From: CAVPDE01 sp964580575
GTDB taxonomy: Bacteria; Desulfobacterota; DSM-4660; Desulfatiglandales; HGW-15
Reading direction: 5' to 3'
Length of the DNA stretch: 44,523 nt
Assembly: GCA_964580575.1 (NCBI GenBank)
Contig: CAZOLJ010000037.1
Span: forward strand, 1-44,523
Under the pieces are notes generated by a model. That model ran no database searches and was not told the origin of the DNA. It worked only from the letters and a program-made list of their open reading frames with translations. Positions 15,238 to 22,763 of the stretch are shown here, in pieces; position 1 is the first letter of the stretch, and each line of letters starts with the position of its first letter. The translations under genes and the position numbers were made by a program.

Positions 15238-15953
15238 GAGAGGCCGGCTACAGCACAAAAAGATGGTGGGTGGCGGGGGCCTACATGGTTTGGGCGAGCG
15301 CCCTGTTGTGGCTGCTCCTCACGGGACGCTACCAGGCTTTTCTCAGGCCCGGCTTCTGGGCCTTGCTCCTCTGGGCGCTTGCAGTGTTGCTGCTCTTTGC
15401 AGCGGCCCTCTTTTGGGCACGACCCTCGCTTCCCGCCGGCAGCATGGCGGCGGCACCGGGGATTCGGCTTCTGGTCATGCTTCTTCCCCTGATCTACGTC
15501 ATGGCCGCGCAGGAACAGACGTTGGGCTCCCATGCCTTCAAAAACCGGCTTTCTGGACCGGCCTACGTGGATCAGTTCGCTAGGGGCAGTCCGGCGATCG
15601 TTGAAGGCGACAATCCCCTCGTCACGCTCCTGGACATCCTGCAAAACTTCAAGGTTTATGAGGGTAGAAAAATCACGACCCAGGGGATGGTGTACAGGGA
15701 CGAGACAGTTCCCCCCGGGCATATCCTGGTCTTTCGATTTCTTATTGTCTGCTGCGCCGCGGATGCGCTGCCTGCAGGCGCCTTGGTCTCCCACGAGGAG
15801 GTCGACTCCTTTGAGCAGGACACCTGGGTGAGCGTGGAAGGGGTCCTTGGCTTGAAAAAGGTCGGGGACCTCACGTTCCCCCTGATATGGGCGGATCGAA
15901 TTACCAGGATCGATCCTCCAAGGGATACCTACCTTTTCCCTCGTCTCTTCTAG
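15234..15953 (+). CDS. YcgQ/TIGR03943 family partner of the permease
   Basis: A 239-aa protein with two or three N-terminal helices (WALLLWALAVLLLFAAALFW, LLVMLLPLIYVMAA) and a soluble C-terminal domain. The motif FRFLIVCCAADALPAG is characteristic of the TIGR03943 subunit that accompanies YraQ-type permeases. It overlaps the permease stop by 4 bases, so the two are translationally coupled and likely form one complex. A mutated trace of its last codons (DPYLFPPLF for DTYLFPRLF) is found at 29764-29798. Confidence 0.87.
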   Translation: MREAGYSTKRWWVAGAYMVWASALLWLLLTGRYQAFLRPGFWALLLWALAVLLLFAAALFWARPSLPAGSMAAAPGIRLLVMLLPLIYVMAAQEQTLGSHAFKNRLSGPAYVDQFARGSPAIVEGDNPLVTLLDILQNFKVYEGRKITTQGMVYRDETVPPGHILVFRFLIVCCAADALPAGALVSHEEVDSFEQDTWVSVEGVLGLKKVGDLTFPLIWADRITRIDPPRDTYLFPRLF

Positions 15954-16070
15954 AGTTGAGGCACAGAGCATTCATCCCGCGGTGAAAAGCCAAGGATGGC
16001 TGCACGGTAGTTAGAAGAGGGTGATTTTCCAGTTTGCAGTCAGGAGGACTCCGGTGAAAGGCGAACGGCA

Positions 16071-16442
16071 ATGAAAGCGATTGGCGTGCTGTGGCTGGCG
16101 ATGGCGGCGTTCCTTTTTTCATGCGTGACCTCGGTAGACAAGGATGGGGTTTCAACCCCATCCTTTCAACCCATGACGGTTCTGATTGATTTCTACCGGG
16201 GCCCTTTGAACCACTGCTCTGCCGTTCGGTACGGGGAATGCCCCATGTACCCGTCCTGCTCTGAATACAGCAGGCAGGCCTTCCAGAAATACGGAGTTTT
16301 CGTCGGAACCATGATCGCTGCCGATCGCCTCATGAGATGCGGGCGCGATGAACTGAAGTCGGCGCCGCTCATTTTCGTGGACGGCAAGATGAAATATTAC
16401 GACCCCCTGGAGCAGAACACCTCCTGGTGGGATAAACAATAG
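16071..16442 (+). CDS. yidD: YidD-like membrane protein insertion factor, lipoprotein form
   Basis: A 123-aa protein. The core is YidD: LIDFYRGPLNHC, then CPMYPSCSEYSRQAFQKYGV and IAADRLMRCGRDEL. Ordinary YidD assists YidC in inserting inner membrane proteins. This one begins with a signal sequence ending AFLFSC, which looks like a lipobox, so it may be an exported lipoprotein rather than the cytoplasmic form. It lies outside the usual rnpA-yidD-yidC operon and follows the permease pair. A deleted copy of this locus is found at 29764-29902. Confidence 0.85.
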   Translation: MKAIGVLWLAMAAFLFSCVTSVDKDGVSTPSFQPMTVLIDFYRGPLNHCSAVRYGECPMYPSCSEYSRQAFQKYGVFVGTMIAADRLMRCGRDELKSAPLIFVDGKMKYYDPLEQNTSWWDKQ

Positions 16443-16668
16443 CGTCCCGTGGGTAGGAAGAAACGGCTTGCGACTATGGGTCTGTCGATGCACCCAAACG
16501 TTACCCCTACGCGGAGTCTAAGAGGAGAAACGCAGGGTATTCAGAGAGGGGTGAAACGGTCTTGACCTGACAGGTTCACCCCCCTTGAAGAAGCAGTGGG
16601 TCTGGGGACGTTCTTCACATTTTCATATTTTGCTAGAGAGGCTGGTTGGACTATCAGAGTTGTCTTAC
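16443..16668. other. Intergenic region
   Basis: About 225 bases leading to the transposase remnant. The sequence ggggacgttcttcacatttt near 16603-16622 resembles what commonly precedes REP-associated transposase genes. No gene seen. Confidence 0.4.
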
Positions 16669-16788
16669 ATGCCAAGCCAATCACGATCAGATACGCCTGG
16701 GGCGCTTCATCCTGTTATTGCCAGGGGGAACGAAAGACGAAGAATCTTTGAGGATAAAAGGGATTTGTGGGAGGGCACAGAGCGCTAA
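16669..16788 (+). pseudogene. Remnant of a REP-associated (Y1/RAYT) transposase
   Basis: MPSQSRSDTPGALHPVIARG then NERRRIFEDKRD is the N-terminus of an IS200-like RAYT transposase (normally MPRxSRxDxPGxxHHVxxRG). The second His of the HxH catalytic pair is replaced by Pro, and the frame ends after 40 residues, so nearly all of the gene is missing. Confidence 0.8.
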
Positions 16789-16906
16789 TGGGAATGGTTA
16801 AAAACGAATGGCAATTGCCGAGGCGCGAAGCCTGTTTTCCGCTCACCCCGGCGGGATAGAACAAGGGATGGATCGGTTTTAGAACTCCGGGGATTGGAAC
16901 ATCGCC

Positions 16907-17218
16907 CTAGTTACAGTTGCACCACGCCCCGTCGACCATCACGGAAGAATCCCAAAACCACAGGGTTTTCTCGAACTTCTGGGTTAAATAAGTCGTGTCA
17001 TAGAAATCCGCTATGGCTTTAGCGATCTGTAGAAGTCGTTTTCTCAAGATGTCATGGCTCCCGGGGGCGTGATAAAAGGCCATGACCTGTCCATCATGGA
17101 ATTTGGCTTTACCTCTTACGGTCCACTTACCGTCACCTTCAGTTACAAGGGCTGCAAAGAAGTCAATTCTTGCATGGCGGATGACGACAAGCTCCTTGAT
17201 TCCATCGGCGCTTTCCAT
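16907..17218 (-). CDS. Hypothetical protein under a cobalamin riboswitch, 103 aa
   Basis: A small protein with an alpha/beta pattern: ELVVIRHARIDFFAALVTEG, then RGKAKFHDGQVMAFYHAPGS, ending MVDGAWCNCN. I do not recognise the family. It has no signal peptide or membrane segment. GGGAGGGGAAGGG lies just before ATG 17218. A cobalamin riboswitch and an intrinsic terminator lie directly upstream on the same strand, so expression should drop when B12 is abundant. That links it to cobalamin or to a B12-independent alternative pathway, which is inference. No gene follows on this strand for several hundred bases. Confidence 0.7.
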   Translation of the reverse strand: MESADGIKELVVIRHARIDFFAALVTEGDGKWTVRGKAKFHDGQVMAFYHAPGSHDILRKRLLQIAKAIADFYDTTYLTQKFEKTLWFWDSSVMVDGAWCNCN

Positions 17219-17269
17219 CGATACCCTTCCCCTCCCATTCTTAGGGCTGCGCCCCCAAACTCAGGGGGG

Positions 17270-17307
17270 ACAAAAAAAGCCCTTCAAGTGATTTCACCTG
17301 AAGGGCT
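17270..17307 (-). terminator. Intrinsic terminator of the cobalamin riboswitch
   Basis: On the minus strand AGCCCTTCAGGTG-AAAT-CACTTGAAGGGCT is followed by a run of T. It sits between the aptamer and the 103-aa gene, where an expression-platform terminator is expected. Confidence 0.85.
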
Positions 17308-17382
17308 GCACCCAGTTTTCTCTTGGCCCTTGATAAGCGTGCCGTTTCCCCTGTTTCACCGCAGGGTCACAGCTCCAGGTTG

Positions 17383-17549
17383 AGGCAGGTCTTCTGGCTC
17401 CCCCGCCCTCTCAGCGGCCTTCCCATTCCATTCTAATGGAACAGTGGCACACACAGGCCAAGAGGGTTCCCCTTTCCCTACGAGGGAAAAGAGCGGGGTT
17501 ACAGCGGCGGGACCGCTCCCGGTTTTCACGGGATTCCCTTAGCTCAACC
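17383..17549 (-). promoter_or_regulatory. Cobalamin (B12) riboswitch aptamer
   Basis: Read on the minus strand from 17549: GGGAATCCCGTGAAAACCGG, then CGGTCCCGCCGCTGTAACCC, then GCCACTG, then GGGAAGGCC, and finally the B12 box AGCCAGAAGACCTGCC at 17383-17399. These are the conserved blocks of the cobalamin riboswitch in order. With the terminator downstream it should switch transcription of the 103-aa gene. Confidence 0.93.
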
Positions 17550-17641
17550 ACGCAATGCATCATTCATAATTCAAAAAGGCTTCGTTTGTCAATCACGAAA
17601 ATCTACAGGGTATATCGCCTGTGATCATGGGTTGCTTGAGT

Positions 17642-18193
17642 TCAACGGATGTCGATTCCCATGTCTTTATGGATCTGCTCCATCCATGCCGGAACGGTTG
17701 CACGATCCACCCCGCAATGAGGTTGGACATAGGGCTTGATGTCTAAAATAGGACTGCCGTCCACGGCATCCAGGCCCTTCACTTTAAGGATGTTTCCGCT
17801 TCGCCCCAGAAGAGGCACGACCGAAACCAAAACAGGATTGGGCCGGGCCGGGCTGCAAGTTGCAAAAATGCCTTGTATGGGCAAATCCTTCCGGCCCATG
17901 GGATGCACTTTCTTGAGGTTCCTTCGCTCCGGGTCAATCAAGTGGGGCCAGTATAGAACGAGGATGTGGGAAAAGCCCTCGATGCCTTCAAGCAGTTCCT
18001 CCCATTCAGGAAAGATGACCAACTCACAAATGGAATCGATGACCTTTTGATGATTCTCACGGGCCTTTTCCAATCGCTCTTTAAGCTCGATACCGGCTTC
18101 GCCGGCGTGCAACATGGGTGTCTTGATTTGGCTTCGCACCAGGCCCACGGGCCTGAGTTCCATCGGCGGCCAGTTTCCAGGATCCGTTTCCAT
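17642..18193 (-). CDS. TrmO/TsaA family protein, copy 1
   Basis: A 183-aa protein of the TrmO (TsaA, YaeB) beta-barrel family, which methylates N6-threonylcarbamoyl-adenosine-37 of tRNA using S-adenosylmethionine. Family marks are LRPVGLVRSQIKTP, GFSHILVLYWPH, CSPARPNPVLVSVVPL and GSPILDIKPYV. It lacks the long C-terminal domain of E. coli TrmO. I start at MET-Asp codon 18193 because CGGAGA precedes it; an upstream ATG at 18253 would overlap DUF3786. Location after a metal transporter suggests a role other than routine tRNA modification, but that is inference. The last 22 codons differ from copy 2 (31117-31668). Confidence 0.82.
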   Translation of the reverse strand: METDPGNWPPMELRPVGLVRSQIKTPMLHAGEAGIELKERLEKARENHQKVIDSICELVIFPEWEELLEGIEGFSHILVLYWPHLIDPERRNLKKVHPMGRKDLPIQGIFATCSPARPNPVLVSVVPLLGRSGNILKVKGLDAVDGSPILDIKPYVQPHCGVDRATVPAWMEQIHKDMGIDIR

Positions 18194-19051
18194 TCCATTG
18201 TCTCCGGAGTTTGAGGAGTTAACCATGTTCGTGTTTCTAGGTCTTCGCATCAAAACCGTGCCTCAAGCCGATCTTCGTGAACATCTGTGCCAGCCCGGTT
18301 CCCAACGTGAAAACAGAACCAATGTCCAGGTTTCGATCGGCTGTTTCGTCGAAGAAGATGTGAAGGCTGGAATCCATGCCGTCTTCCGGAAGCCAATAGC
18401 AGATCATGACCGGTACTTTGGGCAAGGGATACAGAACCACAGAGATATCGGATTCAAATTGCTTGTCTACCTGCTTTCCCCCGAAAACATGAACGATGTC
18501 ATCAAAGAGCGGCGTGTAGACGTCTGCTACTCTTTTCGTGGGCTCTTCACAGCGCTTTTGGAACAAGGGATACCCATCACGACCTCCTCTTAACTCACGG
18601 TAGGGGACCCACTTCCCGGCTGGCGGCAGCCCTTGCCCGTAGAGGATGTAGCTGAGAAAGGGAGCAGAAACCCATGGGTTGATATGAATTTCAGCATAGA
18701 GATTTCCATCAGTATCGACGCTGAAATTCTTCCCGAGCACCTTGAGGGTCAGCTTCTTGCCATTGAGAACAGCCCCCACTCGTTCAGCCGCCTTAGACAA
18801 ATCGATGCGGGTGATCTCCGACTTCAGCTTCTCAAGACGATCCTCGGGACGTGGTTCTTGCGGGCTGTTCTTGTCGGGTTCCTCCGTGAACCTCTCAAGG
18901 ACCTCCGGGCTCGGCTTGGGGCACTCGAGGAACTTCTTCTGACCCAGGAAGACCGCCCCGGCAAAGGCAAGGCAGGTCTTCTCCCCGCACTCTCCGCAGT
19001 TCGACTTGTCCAGAAAACGAAAAATCTCAAAAGCGTTCTTAGGTTTGCTCA
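17708..19051. repeat. 1,344-bp duplicated block, copy 1
   Basis: This block, covering most of trmO and all of DUF3786 except its start codon, appears identical to 31183-32526 (offset 13,475). Translations in several frames are the same on both sides until both edges, where similarity breaks abruptly (caccccgcaatgagg at the left edge, gtttgctca at the right). Confidence 0.9.
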
Positions 19052-19061
19052 ACCGCCTCAC
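18237..19061 (-). CDS. DUF3786 protein with N-terminal Fe-S cysteine cluster, copy 1
   Basis: A protein of about 270 aa. Residues 15-50 hold NCGECGEKTCLAFAGAVFLG followed by ECP, the four-cysteine 4Fe-4S pattern seen in the corrinoid Fe-S protein large subunit and related anaerobe proteins. The remainder is the DUF3786 domain (AEIHINPWVSAPFLSYILYG, PLFDDIVHVFGGK, YPLPKVPVMICYWLPEDGMD). Function is unknown; an Fe-S or metal/corrinoid role is inferred. The ATG used by copy 2 is TTG here (19052), so translation must begin there or at GTG 19061, with no strong ribosome site. It overlaps the possible long form of trmO. Confidence 0.8.
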   Translation of the reverse strand: MRRLSKPKNAFEIFRFLDKSNCGECGEKTCLAFAGAVFLGQKKFLECPKPSPEVLERFTEEPDKNSPQEPRPEDRLEKLKSEITRIDLSKAAERVGAVLNGKKLTLKVLGKNFSVDTDGNLYAEIHINPWVSAPFLSYILYGQGLPPAGKWVPYRELRGGRDGYPLFQKRCEEPTKRVADVYTPLFDDIVHVFGGKQVDKQFESDISVVLYPLPKVPVMICYWLPEDGMDSSLHIFFDETADRNLDIGSVFTLGTGLAQMFTKIGLRHGFDAKT

Positions 19062-19093
19062 ACTCTCATTCTCTCTCTGCTGCCGATGTCCAT

Positions 19094-19357
19094 CTAATCA
19101 TGGGAATGGTCATGGGGTTCCTTCCCATGATTCGAATGATCGTGATCATGAGGACCGTGATCCCCCTTATGTTCATGACCATGGTTTTCTTCGCTCCCGC
19201 TATGGCGGTGCGGGTGGCTGTGTTCATGAACGTGGTCATGGGAATGGGAGTGTTCATGCTCGTGAGTGTGCTCCTCGCCACCGTGATCGTGCGGGTGTTC
19301 ATGAGCATGCTTGTGCTCGTGTTTGCGTTGGTGATGATGCTTAGGCTCTCCTTTCAT
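19094..19357 (-). CDS. His-rich metal-binding peptide, 87 aa
   Basis: Starts MKGEPKHHHQRKHEHKHAHE and consists almost wholly of His, Asp, Glu and Gly in HxH and HDH repeats, ending PHDHSHD. Only this frame gives a sensible His-rich product; the other frames are rich in Met or Val. No signal peptide is seen, so it should be cytoplasmic, where it could store or buffer Ni, Zn or Co as HypB-type His tails do. It lies between the methyltransferase and DUF3786 genes on the same strand. A trace of its 3' end sits upstream of DUF3786 copy 2. Confidence 0.78.
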   Translation of the reverse strand: MKGEPKHHHQRKHEHKHAHEHPHDHGGEEHTHEHEHSHSHDHVHEHSHPHRHSGSEENHGHEHKGDHGPHDHDHSNHGKEPHDHSHD

Positions 19358-19498
19358 AGCGGCTTCTTCCTTTCTTCATCATCCTACTGGGACCCAAATT
19401 AAGAATCATTTCATTGAGCGCAAGAAGCAGGCGTCCAATGGAATGAAGCGCCGGAGCCCTGCGTTTCTGAAAGCCATTACGACACAATCCCTTGAGAA

Positions 19499-20137
19499 CT
19501 ATTTTCTCGCCAGGATGCAATAGAAAACCGGCTCATCGACAAAGAGCTCGATGTTCAGCCCCGCTTTTTGAAACAGTTCCCGCATTCCCGCTTCGTCGGG
19601 AAGTCGATCATGCATGACGGCGTGGCATGATTCATGGTGCTTGTTAATTCCCTGCGAGGAGTCGAAATGGGACACAACGAAAACACCGCTCGGTTTCAGG
19701 ATGCGCGAAAGGGCAGCCATGGCTTTGTGCTTGTCATGAAGATGAGGGAAGCAGGAGAAACAGATCACCCCATCGCACGAACTCTCATCCAGGGGCGCGC
19801 TTTCCGCATCCGCAACGAGGAATCGGATGTTCTCGTTTTCATGTCGGCTTCGGTTGACCTCGATCATTCTTTCCGCGAAGTCCAGTTCGTAGAGCATTCC
19901 GGAAGGCGTGATGCGATCGAGAAGGAAGGGCACGAGCACTCCGGTTCCGCATCCCACATCCAGGACATGGTCTCCCGGCTTCAGGGGCAGAAGAGAGAAC
20001 AGGCGTCTGAAGTCCTGATCGTGCTTGTCGTAGCGGCCTGTTTCCGGGTTTTTGTACCATTTGTCGAGCCACGTTTCGGCATGGTCGTCAAAGAACTGCT
20101 TTCTTACCCTGTAAACTTCATCGGGTGTCATTTTCAT
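19499..20137 (-). CDS. Class I SAM-dependent methyltransferase
   Basis: A 212-aa methyltransferase. The SAM-binding motif is HVLDVGCGTGVLVPFLLD at about residues 57-74, with LDFAERMIEVNR as motif II and GVICFSCFPHLHDK as motif IV. A His/Cys cluster (NKHHESCHAVMHD) near the C-terminus could bind metal. The substrate is unknown. Its start overlaps the permease gene by 20 bases, so it is part of the transport operon. Methylation of a metal carrier or of a chelator ligand is one possibility. Confidence 0.85.
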   Translation of the reverse strand: MKMTPDEVYRVRKQFFDDHAETWLDKWYKNPETGRYDKHDQDFRRLFSLLPLKPGDHVLDVGCGTGVLVPFLLDRITPSGMLYELDFAERMIEVNRSRHENENIRFLVADAESAPLDESSCDGVICFSCFPHLHDKHKAMAALSRILKPSGVFVVSHFDSSQGINKHHESCHAVMHDRLPDEAGMRELFQKAGLNIELFVDEPVFYCILARK

Positions 20138-20981
20138 GGGACACAGACCTCTTCATGAGTTTTAAAGATCGGCGTTTTGGAGAAAAGAAATACGCGGCGG
20201 CAAAGATGGTGGTGGCCATAAGAACCACCGACGCCCCCGACGGGAGGTCGAGAATGTACGAGACGACAAGACCGGAAACGCAGGCGCTGATCCCCGAAGC
20301 CGCGGAAAGGAGGAAAAAGTGCTTCAAGTTGTAAGTGAGCTGGAGCGCCGTGGCTCCGGGTTGAATAAGGAGGGCGAAGATGAGTAGGCCCCCCACTGTA
20401 GCGAGATTCGACGACACGACGGCGCCGGTCAGGAACAAGAGGGCGTAATAGATCACCCGCTCCGGCACGCCGCTTGCTGCGGCAAGCCGCCGGTTGAAGA
20501 GCACGGAACGGATCTCCTTGAAAAAGATGAAGATGAAGAGCACGAGGATCGACGCGATGATGGAAAGGATCACAATGTCCGACCCGGAAAGCGTCAGCAG
20601 GCTTCCCCACATGAGGTTGAGGGCGCCGGCCTTTGTTCTTGTCAGGATTCCCATGCCGAGAAAGGCAAGGCCCATAAGAAAGGAGAACAAGATGCCGAGC
20701 ACATTCTCGGGGGCGATGTCCGTTCGATCGGAGAGCGGCCCGAGGACCCCAGCGGTGAAGAGACAAAGGACCAAACCGCTCACAAAGGGGTTGACCTCAA
20801 GGAGCAGCCCCAGGACGGCGCCCGCGAAGGCGGCATGGGACATGGAGACGCCGATGAGGGGCATTTTCATCAGCACCACGAATACGGAAAGGAGCGAGCA
20901 GCTCGCCCCGCAGAGCACGCAGGCGATCGCGGCCCGCTGGATAGGGGGGTAGGTCAAGGCATCGAGCAGTTGCTCAGCCAT
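20118..20981 (-). CDS. Metal ABC transporter permease (ABC-3/ZnuB family)
   Basis: A 287-aa inner membrane protein with about eight helices. Marks of the ABC-3 family are MPLIGVSMSHAAFAGAVLGL and SSNLATVGGLLIFALLIQPG. The tail is basic (SPKRRSLKLMKRS). It would form the channel with the ATPase encoded just upstream. I start at ATG 20981 (MAEQLLDALTY), which overlaps the ATPase stop by 8 bases. It is only distantly similar to the ZnuB at 10735, which suggests a different metal or metal complex. Confidence 0.9.
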   Translation of the reverse strand: MAEQLLDALTYPPIQRAAIACVLCGASCSLLSVFVVLMKMPLIGVSMSHAAFAGAVLGLLLEVNPFVSGLVLCLFTAGVLGPLSDRTDIAPENVLGILFSFLMGLAFLGMGILTRTKAGALNLMWGSLLTLSGSDIVILSIIASILVLFIFIFFKEIRSVLFNRRLAAASGVPERVIYYALLFLTGAVVSSNLATVGGLLIFALLIQPGATALQLTYNLKHFFLLSAASGISACVSGLVVSYILDLPSGASVVLMATTIFAAAYFFSPKRRSLKLMKRSVSHENDTR

Positions 20982-21738
20982 AGGAGACGAACCTCCGGCC
21001 GTTGCGCTCAAAGGTAGTCAGGGGGTATTGAAACAGCCTGCTCAGCATATCGCCCGATAGGGCGGTTTGGATAGGACCGTCGAAAACCTTTTTTCCGTGG
21101 TTCAACAATACGGCCCGCGACATGGCCGAGGGAATCAGGTTGAAGTCGTGGGTCACAAAAAGGATCGTCATGGCCTGCATTCTGTGGATTTCGTCCACAA
21201 GATTCAACACTTCCTTCTGAACGGCAATGTCCAGTCCTGCAGTGGGCTCATCCATGAGCAGGATATCGGGGTTTTGGAGAATGGCGCGGGCAAGCGACAC
21301 CTTCTGCCGTTCGCCGCCGGAGAGCTGACCCAGGGGCCTCTCCGCAAGGTGGGCCACGCGCATCATTTCCATGAGTTCCATGGCTTTTTCTCGTTCCTGC
21401 ACACCTGGGGAGCGGAACAGGCCGACCCGTCCGACGGCACCGGTCATCACCGTTTCGTAAGCCAGAATAGGGAAAGCCGGATCAACTGGAAACAACTGGG
21501 GAACATAGCCGACCCGAAGCCTGGTTTCGCGGGTTCGGTTCCACGTTTCGCTGCGCCCGAAGAGTCTAAGCCTTCCCTCGAACTTCTCGAACCCGGCGAT
21601 GACGTTCAGAAGCGTGGTTTTCCCAGCGCCGTTGGGGCCGATGATCCCGACGAACTCATTAGCAGCCACGGAAAGGCTGATTCCATCCAGAGGCAGCCCC
21701 TTTGACTTCCGGACGATTATATTGTTCAGTTCGATCAT
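20974..21738 (-). CDS. Metal ABC transporter ATPase
   Basis: A 254-aa ATPase: Walker A GPNGAGKTT, Q-loop YVPQLFPVDP, signature LSGGERQK, Walker B ILLMDEPTAGLD and H-loop VTHDF. It overlaps the permease gene by 8 bases and follows the binding-protein gene with a 129-base gap that contains a dispersed repeat. It energises import by the permease at 20118. Confidence 0.92.
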   Translation of the reverse strand: MIELNNIIVRKSKGLPLDGISLSVAANEFVGIIGPNGAGKTTLLNVIAGFEKFEGRLRLFGRSETWNRTRETRLRVGYVPQLFPVDPAFPILAYETVMTGAVGRVGLFRSPGVQEREKAMELMEMMRVAHLAERPLGQLSGGERQKVSLARAILQNPDILLMDEPTAGLDIAVQKEVLNLVDEIHRMQAMTILFVTHDFNLIPSAMSRAVLLNHGKKVFDGPIQTALSGDMLSRLFQYPLTTFERNGRRFVSYG

Positions 21739-21780
21739 AACCCGGTCTTATCAATCGTCTCGAAAGAGTATTGACGACGG

Positions 21781-21838
21781 GCTCCCCCTCACCCCGCCCT
21801 CTCCCCCAAGCAGGGGGAGAGGGGAAGGGTGAGGGGGA
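21781..21838. repeat. Dispersed G/C-rich palindromic repeat, copy 3
   Basis: ctccccctcaccccgccctc, then tcccccaagcagggggagag and gggaagggtgaggggg. Its arms are complementary, so the transcript could fold into a strong stem between the binding-protein and ATPase genes. Confidence 0.75.
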
Positions 21839-21867
21839 TTCTGCGTGTTAATACAATTATGCAGCCC

Positions 21868-22710
21868 TTAATGAGTCCGCTTTTCTGCAATAGCTGCCAG
21901 GACAGCCTCAACATTCTCAGAAAGTGTCGCGAGATAGCCTTTTTCCGATGGGAAGTTTGTCAGCACCACATGGGGCACACCCAGCGTTTCTGCGATTCCC
22001 CTTCCTGCCTCGGGTCCGGACTGAAGATTGTCGACCACTGCGACGGCCTGTTCCTCCCTCCCGATTCTGGATAGACGCACCAGTTCCCTTGTGGACATGG
22101 CTTCAGGCCGGCCGTATTCTCCTACAACTCGGAATCCCATCCACTCCAGCGGCTCTTTCTGCATAGAGGAGGCGATAATCGCCTTTCCATGGATGCCCGC
22201 TGTGTTGATTTTCTCAATGAGCCCTTTCGCTTCTGTTTTCACCCTGCCGATGGATTCTTCCTTCCGCTTCATGATCTCCTCCTGATCTTCGGGAAACCGT
22301 TGCGAAAGCTCCTGCGCAAGGGTAGCCAGTCCATGGATGTAGGAGTCCGGGGCCATCCAGTTGCGGCCTCCTGCATCGATCTGGAGCTGTTCTTTTTTGC
22401 CGGACTCGGCTTTAGCCATGAACGGCACGCCTTTGAACGACACAATCAGATCGGCCTTCTTGACCCTCTCGATATCCGAAAGCTTCACGTCGTAATGGCC
22501 CGGACACTGGCCGGGAGGCAGGATCGCTTCGGTGGAATACCTGCCCGGAGGCAAGAGAGATGAGAGCATCCCGGAGAGGATGGTGTCGGATGCAACAATG
22601 CTTCGCAAGACTTTCGCATCGGCCTCCCCGAGCATGGTCGATGGGCCAAGGAAGACCCCCAACACTGCCAGGGTTACAAACCCGGCAAGGCATTTCGGCT
22701 TTATGAACAT
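21868..22710 (-). CDS. Divergent ZnuA-like metal ABC binding protein
   Basis: A 280-aa exported protein. Residues 1-33 form the signal peptide. It has the long-helix architecture of cluster A-I binding proteins (LSDIERVKKADLIVSFKGVP, ATLAQELSQRFPEDQEEI, VPHVVLTNF). The usual His ligands are not in place: the first loop is PPGQCPGHYDVKLSD, and the second-lobe DPHxW motif is absent. There is no His-rich loop. That points to a substrate other than plain zinc, such as nickel or a metal chelate. It lies between the TonB-dependent receptor and the ABC genes on the same strand, consistent with a single uptake route. Confidence 0.82.
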   Translation of the reverse strand: MFIKPKCLAGFVTLAVLGVFLGPSTMLGEADAKVLRSIVASDTILSGMLSSLLPPGRYSTEAILPPGQCPGHYDVKLSDIERVKKADLIVSFKGVPFMAKAESGKKEQLQIDAGGRNWMAPDSYIHGLATLAQELSQRFPEDQEEIMKRKEESIGRVKTEAKGLIEKINTAGIHGKAIIASSMQKEPLEWMGFRVVGEYGRPEAMSTRELVRLSRIGREEQAVAVVDNLQSGPEAGRGIAETLGVPHVVLTNFPSEKGYLATLSENVEAVLAAIAEKRTH

Positions 22711-22763
22711 AGCAATACCCTCCGGAAGGCCATGGGGGATCTGTTTTGATGTTGATCCCTTTG

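Noticed and set aside
18114..18593. 159-codon plus-strand frame (and its twin at 31589) inside the duplicated block
   Set aside because: Antisense to DUF3786 and trmO. It is present twice only because the block is duplicated.
19094..19357. Short repeated units in the His-rich gene considered as a CRISPR array
   Set aside because: The repeats are 6-12-base codon repeats for His/Asp/Glu with no spacers of constant length, so they are coding repeats.
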